Of a stretch of 11,889 nucleotides of DNA, positions 6,411 to 11,889 are shown piece by piece (positions within the stretch are counted from its first letter, which is position 1; every line of letters starts with the position of its first letter). The stretch spans positions 1-11,889 of the forward strand of contig URST01000065.1 in the NCBI GenBank assembly GCA_900550585.1. The letters run 5' to 3'. The position numbers were made by a program, and so were the translations under genes. Origin of the DNA: an uncultured Eubacteriales bacterium. GTDB lineage: Bacteria; Bacillota; Clostridia; Oscillospirales; Oscillospiraceae. Below the pieces are notes generated by a model. The model ran no database searches and was not told where the DNA came from. It saw nothing but the letters and a program-made list of their open reading frames with translations.

Positions 6411-7155
6411 CCAGCTCCTTCCAAATCAAGTCAAAAAAGCGGTGAAATTCCGGGGTATTCCGCCGCTCCAGCGGAGGCAGCCCCCGCAGCGTCCCCATGT
6501 CCAGCACCGTTTTCACCACGGCGGGCCGGGCGGACAGCACCACCACCCGGTCAGACATGCTCACCGCCTCCGCGATGTCATGGGTCACCAGCAGGGCGGT
6601 CTTGCCCTCCTGCCGGATGATGCGCCAGATGTCCGCCGACACCGCAAGGCGGGTCTGGTAATCCAGGGCGGAGAACGGCTCATCCAGCAGCAGGATCTCC
6701 GGATCGGTGGCCAGCGTGCGGATCAGGGCGCAGCGCTGGCGCATGCCGCCGGACAGCTGGCAGGGCCGCTTTCTGGCGAAGCCCGCCAGCTCGTAGCGCT
6801 CCAGCAGCTCCGCGACATGGTCATAGGCGGCGCTCCCTCTCTCACGCTGCACCGCCAGACCCAGCGTCACGTTGTCCCAGATGCTTTTCCACTCAAACAG
6901 CTGATCCCGCTGGGGCATGAACCCGATGTGGCGGGTCGGCCCCGTCACGGGCCTGCCCGCCACGTCAATGGCGCCGCCGGACAGAGGCTCCAGCCCGGCG
7001 ATGGCACTGAGCAGCGTGGACTTGCCGCAGCCGGACGGCCCCACCAGACTGACGAACTCCCCCTGCGCCACGTCAAAGGATACGTCGCGTACCGCCTCCA
7101 CCTCCCCGTCGGGGGCCTGATAGCAGGCGGCAGCATGACGGAGATGTATGCTCAT
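6397..7155 (-). CDS. ABC transporter ATP-binding protein (SsuB/TauB-like)
   Basis: The product is 252 residues with all nucleotide-binding motifs: Walker A GPSGCGKST at 39-47, Q-loop Gln82 (MPQRD), signature LSGGM at 134-138, Walker B LLLDEP at 155-160 with D-loop SALD, and switch His192 (VTHDIAEAV). The short domain without a C-terminal regulatory extension matches the nitrate/sulfonate/taurine importer ATPases. It is first in the minus-strand operon. An AGGAGG ribosome-binding site lies 11 bases before the ATG and sits in the loop of a small hairpin. It energises uptake by the downstream permease and lipoprotein. Confidence 0.93.
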   Translation of the reverse strand: MSIHLRHAAACYQAPDGEVEAVRDVSFDVAQGEFVSLVGPSGCGKSTLLSAIAGLEPLSGGAIDVAGRPVTGPTRHIGFMPQRDQLFEWKSIWDNVTLGLAVQRERGSAAYDHVAELLERYELAGFARKRPCQLSGGMRQRCALIRTLATDPEILLLDEPFSALDYQTRLAVSADIWRIIRQEGKTALLVTHDIAEAVSMSDRVVVLSARPAVVKTVLDMGTLRGLPPLERRNTPEFHRFFDLIWKELDVHG

Positions 7156-7161
7156 AAAACC

Positions 7162-7178
7162 TGTGACCTCCTGTCACA
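7162..7178 (-). promoter_or_regulatory. Inverted repeat holding the ribosome-binding site of the ABC operon
   Basis: TGTGAC (7162-7167) and GTCACA (7173-7178) are perfect inverted arms around five bases. On the minus strand this reads TGTGAC-AGGAG-GTCACA, which puts the Shine-Dalgarno AGGAG in the loop of a 6-bp hairpin. It could modulate translation, or be a 17-base operator in the DNA; the sequence alone does not decide. Confidence 0.45.
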
Positions 7179-7180
7179 AA

Positions 7181-7202
7181 AAATGCGGAGAATCCCTCTC
7201 CG
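7181..7202 (-). promoter_or_regulatory. Leader hairpin with T run upstream of the ABC operon
   Basis: On the minus strand CGGAGA (7202-7197) pairs with TCTCCG (7191-7186) around GGGAT and is followed by CATTTTTTG. It resembles a weak intrinsic terminator lying between the predicted promoter and the ATPase gene, so it may act as an attenuator. No competing antiterminator stem was found. Confidence 0.35.
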
Positions 7203-7207
7203 TTCTC

Positions 7208-7236
7208 ATTCTATGCCGGGGCGGGCCGGGGGTGAA
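7208..7236 (-). promoter_or_regulatory. Candidate promoter of the ABC importer operon
   Basis: On the minus strand TTCACC (7236-7231), 17 bases, TAGAAT (7213-7208) gives 4/6 and 5/6 matches to the sigma-A boxes. It would make a leader of roughly 45-50 bases before the ATPase ATG, containing the two hairpins above. Confidence 0.5.
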
Positions 7237-7264
7237 AAAAATCGGTCGGCGCGGAAATTTCCTG

Positions 7265-7293
7265 TTGACAAACGGAGACCGGCGTGGTATAAC
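7265..7293 (+). promoter_or_regulatory. Strong promoter of the cysK transcript
   Basis: A perfect TTGACA (7265-7270) is followed after 17 bases by TATAAC (7288-7293). Transcription should begin near 7300, giving a leader of about 170 bases before cysK. The region from 7156 to 7473 holds no full-length gene, only the divergent promoters, hairpins, operator and upstream ORF listed here. Confidence 0.88.
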
Positions 7294-7302
7294 ATAACCA
7301 AC

Positions 7303-7317
7303 CTACCGGATAGGTAG
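7303..7317 (+). promoter_or_regulatory. Palindromic operator at the cysK start site, likely Rrf2-family box
   Basis: CTACC-GGATA-GGTAG is a perfect 5+5 inverted repeat, beginning nine bases after the -10 box and so covering the expected transcription start. A 12/15 match (CTACCGTATTGGTGG on the minus strand) lies in the promoter of the Rrf2 gene at 8970-8956. The position fits repression. Confidence 0.7.
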
Positions 7318-7344
7318 TAATTCCGAAGAACAGGAGGGTGTGCC

Positions 7345-7425
7345 ATGAGGACACGGCCCGCAGACCATACGGACTTTCGATGTTGCCGCGGCGGCTGTTC
7401 CGCCTCCGGGCGCACCATACGATAA
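7345..7425 (+). CDS. Cysteine-rich leader peptide upstream of cysK, 26 residues
   Basis: The ORF begins with ATG at 7345, seven bases after a perfect AGGAGG (7332-7337), and ends with TAA at 7423-7425, 48 bases before cysK. The peptide starts MRTRPADHTDFR, then CCRGGC, and ends SASGRTIR. It has three Cys codons (TGT, TGC, TGT at residues 13, 14, 18) and six Arg, with no hydrophobic segment. A strong ribosome-binding site on a tiny ORF with clustered codons for the pathway's end product is the hallmark of attenuation by ribosome stalling. Cysteine-responsive upstream peptides of this kind are described in mycobacteria and other actinobacteria. No terminator follows the ORF, so any control would act on cysK translation, on Rho, or on mRNA stability. 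The existence of the ORF and its ribosome-binding site is direct; the function is inferred. Confidence 0.65.
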   Translation: MRTRPADHTDFRCCRGGCSASGRTIR

Positions 7426-7467
7426 AGAGATACAGACAACAAACTGACGTGATCGAAGAAAAGGAGG
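7403..7467 (+). promoter_or_regulatory. Possible anti-SD/SD pairing in the cysK leader
   Basis: CCTCC at 7403-7407, inside the leader ORF just after its last Cys codon, is complementary to GGAGG at 7463-7467, the cysK ribosome-binding site. A competing local hairpin is GGCGG (7390-7394) with CCGCC (7400-7404). A ribosome waiting at Cys18 would cover CCTCC and free the cysK site. This is a hand-drawn pairing only. Confidence 0.35.
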
Positions 7468-7473
7468 ATCATT

Positions 7474-8406
<933 letters not shown>

Positions 8407-8413
8407 GCAGACA

Positions 8414-8451
8414 ACAAAAAAGCGGAGTGCTGACGCACTCCGCTTTTTTGT
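8414..8451. terminator. Bidirectional terminator of cysK
   Basis: A 17-bp perfect stem (8414-8430 with 8435-8451; core AGCGGAGTGC) with TGAC loop has six A on the left and six T on the right, so it terminates in both directions between the convergent cysK and Rrf2 genes. Confidence 0.93.
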
Positions 8452-8455
8452 GCGG

Positions 8456-8489
8456 TACATGCCCCGCGGCTTCTGCCGCGGGGCATGTA
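8456..8489 (-). terminator. Hairpin directly after the Rrf2 gene
   Basis: A 15-bp perfect stem (TACATGCCCCGCGGC with its complement, loop TTCT) abuts the Rrf2 stop codon at 8490-8492. It lacks a T run of its own and stands in tandem with the cysK terminator; it may protect the 3' end or add a second stop. Confidence 0.7.
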
Positions 8490-8915
8490 TCAGATCACAT
8501 AGTTATCCCCCTGGGGCGTGTTCATCAGATCGGCCAGCGTGATACCGGAAAAGTAGTCCCGGGTCAGGTCGTAATACCCCTGCCACACCGGCAGCGTGCG
8601 GCACTCCGCCGCCCGCTGGCAGGGCGCGGCGTTCCGCTGGAGGCAGGACACCGGCGCCAGATCGCCCTCCGCCAGCGTCAGGATCTCCCACAGCGTGTAG
8701 GCCTCCGGCTCACGGGTCAAGCGGTAGCCGCCGCCGGCGCCGTGGACGCTGTCGATCAGTCCCGCCGACTTCAGGGCGGGCATCAGGCGCTCAATATATT
8801 TCAAGGAGATGTCCTGCCGCGCGGCCACCTCCTTCATGGGGATATAGCCGCCGTTGCGGTGCTCCGCCAGATCCAGCAGGATGCGGACGGAATAGCGGCC
8901 CTTGGTGGAGATCAT
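8490..8915 (-). CDS. Rrf2-family transcriptional regulator (IscR/CymR-like)
   Basis: The product is 141 residues with the standard Rrf2 start MISTKGRYSVRILLDLAEH and a winged helix-turn-helix: VAARQDISLKYIERL (about 30-44) carries the recognition helix and SVHGAGGGYRL (56-66) the wing. The regulatory loop has Cys91, Cys99 and Cys105 (C-x7-C-x5-C, then RTLPVW), the positions that hold an iron-sulfur cluster in IscR. IscR's ligand histidine is replaced by Leu here. CymR of Bacillus, the cysteine-metabolism repressor, lacks this triad. A perfect AAGGAGG lies seven bases upstream of ATG 8915. The gene is convergent with cysK and its promoter contains a near copy of the cysK operator, so it probably represses cysK and itself in response to cysteine, sulfide or Fe-S status. 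Confidence 0.92.
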   Translation of the reverse strand: MISTKGRYSVRILLDLAEHRNGGYIPMKEVAARQDISLKYIERLMPALKSAGLIDSVHGAGGGYRLTREPEAYTLWEILTLAEGDLAPVSCLQRNAAPCQRAAECRTLPVWQGYYDLTRDYFSGITLADLMNTPQGDNYVI

Positions 8916-8949
8916 GAGAAAGCCTCCTTTGCGGATAAATTCCGGGTTT

Positions 8950-8979
8950 ATTATACCACCAATACGGTAGGAAATGCAA
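8950..8979 (-). promoter_or_regulatory. Promoter of the Rrf2 gene
   Basis: On the minus strand TTGCAT (8979-8974), 18 bases, TATAAT (8955-8950). The spacer contains the candidate Rrf2 box, so bound regulator would exclude polymerase. Confidence 0.8.
8956..8970 (-). promoter_or_regulatory. Candidate autoregulatory Rrf2 box
   Basis: On the minus strand the site reads CTACCGTATTGGTGG. It agrees with the cysK operator CTACCGGATAGGTAG at 12 of 15 positions, with the left half-site CTACC identical and the right half-site differing at one base. Confidence 0.6.
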
Positions 8980-8985
8980 GGGCAG

Positions 8986-9014
8986 TTGACAGCGGCGGCG
9001 CGGCGGACTATGAT
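8986..9014 (+). promoter_or_regulatory. Promoter of the galactokinase gene
   Basis: A perfect TTGACA (8986-8991), 17 bases, TATGAT (9009-9014). It stands back to back with the Rrf2 promoter, the two -35 boxes being only six bases apart. Confidence 0.85.
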
Positions 9015-9043
9015 GCAGGTAGAAAACAGCAGGAGGAACTGTC

Positions 9044-10174
9044 ATGGAGCAGTATTTTTCCGCACCCGGCCGTGTGGAGCTGGGCGGCAACCACACCGAC
9101 CACCAGCACGGCTGCGTGCTGGCCGCCGCCGTGGATCTGGAGCTGCGGGCGTCGGTGACGCCCAACGGCACCGACACCATCCGGGTGTTCTCCGACGGCT
9201 ATGCGCCGGTGGAGGTGGCCATCGGCTGCTGGGCCGTCCATCCGGAGGAGCGAAACACCACGGCGGCGCTGGTGCGGGGCGTGGCGGCCCAGTTCGCCGC
9301 CCGGGGCGCGGCGCTGTCCGGCGTGGATGTCCGCGTGACAAGTCAGGTGCCGGTGGGGTCGGGACTCTCCAGCTCCGCCGCCTTTGAGGTGCTGCTGGGC
9401 CGGGTGTTCAACGGCCTGTTCTGCGGCGGCGCCGTATCGGCGGAGGACATCGCCCGCATGGGCCAGACGGCGGAGCGGGACTACTTCGGCAAGCCCTGCG
9501 GTCTGATGGACCAGATGGCCTCCAGCGTGGAGGGACTGGTGTACATGGACTTCGCCCACCCGGCGCAGCCGGTGGTGGCGCGCATCGACTGTGATCTCCG
9601 CCGCAGCGGATACCGCCTGTGCGTCGTGGACAGCGGCGCGGATCACGCCGGTCTGACGGCGGAGTACGCCGCCATTCCGGAGGAGCTGCGGCAGGTGTGC
9701 CGCGTGTTCGGAAAGGATGTCCTCCGGGAGGTGGACGAGGCCGCGTTTTACCGCCGCCTGCCGGAGGTGCGTGCGGCGGCAGGCGACCGGGCGGTGCTGC
9801 GGGCCATCCACGTCTTTGACGAGAACCGCCGGGCGAGGGCGGAGGCGGAGGCCCTGCGCCGGGGGGACTTTGAGGCGTTTCTGGCGCTGGTCAACAGTTC
9901 CGGCGCATCATCGTGGCAGTATCTCCAGAACGTGACGGCGGCAGACCCGCGCCATCAGGCGCTGGCGCTGACGCTGGCCCTGTGCCGCCGGGCGCTGGGC
10001 GGGCAGGGCGCCGTCCGGGTACACGGCGGCGGCTTCGCCGGCACGGCGCTGGCCTTCGTGCCGGAGGCGCTGTGCCGGCAGTTCCGGGATGAGGTGGAGC
10101 AGACGCTGGGGACAGGCAGATGCCGTTTTTTGTCCGTCAGGAATCCCCTTGCCGGGAACGGTGAATACTGTTAA
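9044..10174 (+). CDS. galK: Galactokinase-family GHMP kinase
   Basis: The product is 376 residues, close to the usual galactokinase length, and would phosphorylate galactose at C1 with ATP in the cytoplasm. The three GHMP motifs are present: APGRVELGGNHTDHQHG at 7-23 (galactokinase signature), PVGSGLSSSAA at 103-113 (ATP phosphate loop) and HGGGFAGTALAFV from 327. The catalytic Asp is D156 in GLMDQMAS. The signature differs from the classical GRVNLIGEHTDYN: the sugar-binding Glu is Asn16 and Tyr is His20. This variant is, from memory, common in Clostridia genes annotated as galactokinase. AGGAGG (9031-9036) is seven bases from the ATG. There is no galT, galE or transporter nearby; pyruvate kinase follows after 57 bases with no terminator between. 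The family is sure; galactose as the substrate is likely but not proven. Confidence 0.85.
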   Translation: MEQYFSAPGRVELGGNHTDHQHGCVLAAAVDLELRASVTPNGTDTIRVFSDGYAPVEVAIGCWAVHPEERNTTAALVRGVAAQFAARGAALSGVDVRVTSQVPVGSGLSSSAAFEVLLGRVFNGLFCGGAVSAEDIARMGQTAERDYFGKPCGLMDQMASSVEGLVYMDFAHPAQPVVARIDCDLRRSGYRLCVVDSGADHAGLTAEYAAIPEELRQVCRVFGKDVLREVDEAAFYRRLPEVRAAAGDRAVLRAIHVFDENRRARAEAEALRRGDFEAFLALVNSSGASSWQYLQNVTAADPRHQALALTLALCRRALGGQGAVRVHGGGFAGTALAFVPEALCRQFRDEVEQTLGTGRCRFLSVRNPLAGNGEYC

Positions 10175-10194
10175 AATAGAGTACATCCAAAATG

Positions 10195-10215
10195 CCAAAC
10201 GCTTTCCCGCGTTGG
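10195..10215 (+). other. Weak inverted repeat between galK and pyk
   Basis: CCAAACGC (10195-10202) and GCGTTGG (10209-10215) pair with one bulged A around TTTCCC, immediately before the pyk ribosome-binding site AAAGGAG (10216-10222). With no T run it is not a terminator; it may be an mRNA processing or stability hairpin, or chance. Confidence 0.25.
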
Positions 10216-10231
10216 AAAGGAGCTATATGAT

Positions 10232-11889
10232 ATGAGAAAGACCAAGATCGTCTGTACACTCGGCCCGGCCACTGACCGGGAGGGCGTGCTGCGGGACATG
10301 ATGCTCGCGGGCATGAACGTGGCCCGTTTCAACTTCTCCCACGGCACCCATCCGGAGCACAAGGCACGGCTGGACGCCGTAAAGGCTCTGCGGGAGGAGC
10401 TGGATCTGCCGGTAGCGGCCATGCTGGACACCAAGGGCCCGGAGGTGCGGCTGCGCAACTTCAAAAACGGCTCCGTGGAGCTGACAGCGGGACAGGAGTT
10501 CACCCTGACCACGGAGGACGTGGAGGGCGACGAGACCCGCTGCGCCATCACCTACGCCGAGCTGCCCCAGGATGTCGGCGCCGGGGACACCATCCTGCTG
10601 GACGACGGACTGGTGCGGCTGACCGTGCTGGAGACTGCCGGCAAGACCATCCGCTGCCGGGTGGAGAACAACGGCGTCATGAAAAACCACAAGGGCGTCA
10701 ACGTTCCCGGCGTGTCCCTGTCCATGCCCTATATGAGCCAGCAGGACAAGGACGACATCCTGTTCGGCGTGGAGCAGGGCTTTGATTTCATTGCCGCCAG
10801 CTTCGTCCGCTGCGCCGCCGATATCCGGGACATCCGCCGGGTGCTGGACAGCGTCCACTCCCGGATTCGCATCATCGCCAAGATCGAGAATCAGGAGGGC
10901 GTCAGCAACCTGCGGGAGATCCTTGCGGAGGCCGACGGCGTCATGGTGGCCCGCGGCGACATGGGCGTGGAGATCGACTTCACGGAGATCCCCGCCATTC
11001 AAAAGAGCATCATTGCCCAGTGTGTGGCCGCCGGAAAGCCTGTGATCACTGCCACCCAGATGCTGGATTCCATGATCGAGAACCCCCGTCCCACCCGTGC
11101 GGAGATCACCGATGTGGCCAATGCCATTTACGACGGCACCAGCGCCATTATGCTTTCCGGCGAAACGGCGGCAGGGAAGTACCCGGTGGAGGCCGTCCGC
11201 ACTATGGATGCCATTGCCCGCAAGACGGAGAGCAATGTGGAGCGTATCTGTCCCGCAAAGACGCCCAAGCGCACCCGCCTGTCCATCACCGCCGCCACGG
11301 CTCACGCCGCCTGCACCACGGCGGAGGATATCGGTGCCGACGCCATCCTCACCGTCAGCCAGCGGGGCATCACTGCCCAGATGGTCAGCCGTTTCCGCCC
11401 CGCCGCCACGGTGGTGGCCCTTCTGCTGGACCCCCAGGTTCAGCGCCAGATGGCCCTGTACTGGGGTCTGGTACCCATCACCATGCCCCGGGCCAGCAGC
11501 ACGGACCAGCTGGTGGATCTGGCGATCCAGTCCGCCCAGGAGGCGGGCCTGGTAAAGCACGGCGATCTGGTGGTGGTCACCGCCGGTGTTCCTGTGGGCA
11601 TTTCCGGCACCACCAATATGATCCGCATCGCCCAGGTAGGCGGCGCCCTGGTCAACGCCATCGGCATCGGCAGCCAGACCGCTTCCGGTCCCCTGTGCAT
11701 CTGCCGGACCCTGGAGGAGATTCCGGAGAAGTTCCATCCCGGTGACGTGCTGGTGGTACCCTACACCAATAACGATGTGGTGCCTTGGCTGCGCCAGGCC
11801 GCCGCCATTGTCAGCGAGGAGGCCAGCGCCGACTGCCATACGGCCACCGTGGGATTGACCCTGGATAAGCCGGTGATCGTGGGCGCCGT
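10232..11889 (+). CDS. pyk: Pyruvate kinase with C-terminal PEP-utiliser-like domain (3' end cut by window)
   Basis: The frame is open from ATG 10232 to the window edge (552 full codons, no stop), so the end is missing. It starts MRKTKIVCTLGPAT, with the substrate and potassium residues in ARFNFSHG (R32, N34, S36). The pyruvate kinase signature is IIAKIENQEG with catalytic K217, and MVARGDMGVE (about 239-248) holds metal and substrate ligands. The usual C-terminal effector domain follows. After it comes an extra segment from about residue 490 (GDVLVVPYTNNDVVPW, then SADCHTATVGL), matching the PEP-utilising-enzyme-like tail of Bacillus-type pyruvate kinases; about 30 further residues are expected. 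The enzyme converts PEP and ADP to pyruvate and ATP, the last step of glycolysis. AAAGGAG lies nine bases before the ATG. With no promoter or terminator seen in the 57-base gap, co-transcription with galK is likely. Confidence 0.95.
   Translation, partial: MRKTKIVCTLGPATDREGVLRDMMLAGMNVARFNFSHGTHPEHKARLDAVKALREELDLPVAAMLDTKGPEVRLRNFKNGSVELTAGQEFTLTTEDVEGDETRCAITYAELPQDVGAGDTILLDDGLVRLTVLETAGKTIRCRVENNGVMKNHKGVNVPGVSLSMPYMSQQDKDDILFGVEQGFDFIAASFVRCAADIRDIRRVLDSVHSRIRIIAKIENQEGVSNLREILAEADGVMVARGDMGVEIDFTEIPAIQKSIIAQCVAAGKPVITATQMLDSMIENPRPTRAEITDVANAIYDGTSAIMLSGETAAGKYPVEAVRTMDAIARKTESNVERICPAKTPKRTRLSITAATAHAACTTAEDIGADAILTVSQRGITAQMVSRFRPAATVVALLLDPQVQRQMALYWGLVPITMPRASSTDQLVDLAIQSAQEAGLVKHGDLVVVTAGVPVGISGTTNMIRIAQVGGALVNAIGIGSQTASGPLCICRTLEEIPEKFHPGDVLVVPYTNNDVVPWLRQAAAIVSEEASADCHTATVGLTLDKPVIVGA

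Noticed and set aside
7156..7207. TPP riboswitch before the ABC operon (the importer could be for a thiamine precursor)
   Set aside because: The predicted leader is only about 50 bases and lacks the conserved CTGAGA and ACCTGAT type segments.
7295..7473. T-box or SAM riboswitch in the cysK leader
   Set aside because: No T-box core sequence, no S-box consensus and no terminator with T run are visible; the short ORF is the better explanation.
10223..11839. 538-codon minus-strand frame opposite pyruvate kinase
   Set aside because: The Gly/His/Leu-rich shadow of an undisputed pyruvate kinase gene; no ribosome-binding site or motif.

Overview
The window is G+C-rich, with dense short-spaced genes, strong AGGAGG ribosome-binding sites, sigma-A type promoters and paired hairpin terminators. 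Together with the gene families present (BrnQ carrier, a long pyruvate kinase with a PEP-utiliser-like tail, an Rrf2 regulator with three cysteines), this points to an anaerobic Bacillota of the Oscillospiraceae type (Oscillibacter, Flavonifractor, Lawsonibacter, Dysosmobacter relatives). That placement is an inference from sequence style; no marker gene is present.

Layout. 1-1338: the 3' part of a branched-chain amino acid carrier (BrnQ) and its terminator. 1382-4089: a two-gene operon of a MoxR/NorQ-like AAA+ ATPase and a VWA (MIDAS) protein, one base apart, a chaperone-type pair of unknown target. 4052-4582: an AT-richer small cassette with two divergent tiny genes, a 56-residue uncharacterised protein (minus) and a 59-residue Arc-type ribbon-helix-helix regulator (plus). 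They share an intergenic region with overlapping promoters and repeated TGATRTCAT sites, and near-identical bidirectional terminators stand at both ends of the cassette.

4582-7236 (minus strand): an ABC importer operon of the nitrate/sulfonate/thiamine-precursor class (ATPase, permease, lipoprotein), tightly overlapping and preceded by two leader hairpins. 7265-8451: a strong promoter, an Rrf2-type palindromic operator, a short cysteine-rich upstream ORF with its own ribosome-binding site, and cysK (cysteine synthase). 8456-8979 (minus): a convergent Rrf2-family regulator whose own promoter carries a 12/15 match to the cysK operator. 8986-11889: a galactokinase-family gene from a strong promoter, followed after 57 bases by pyruvate kinase, which runs off the right edge.

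The most coherent regulatory story is the cysteine locus. cysK appears to be controlled twice: at initiation by the neighbouring Rrf2 protein, which also seems to regulate itself, and after initiation by a leader peptide with Cys-Cys and Cys codons (residues 13, 14, 18). The coding region of that peptide contains a CCTCC that could pair with the cysK ribosome-binding site. The most self-contained possible novelty is the small RHH cassette at 4052-4582. No CRISPR array, rRNA, tRNA or transposase was seen.
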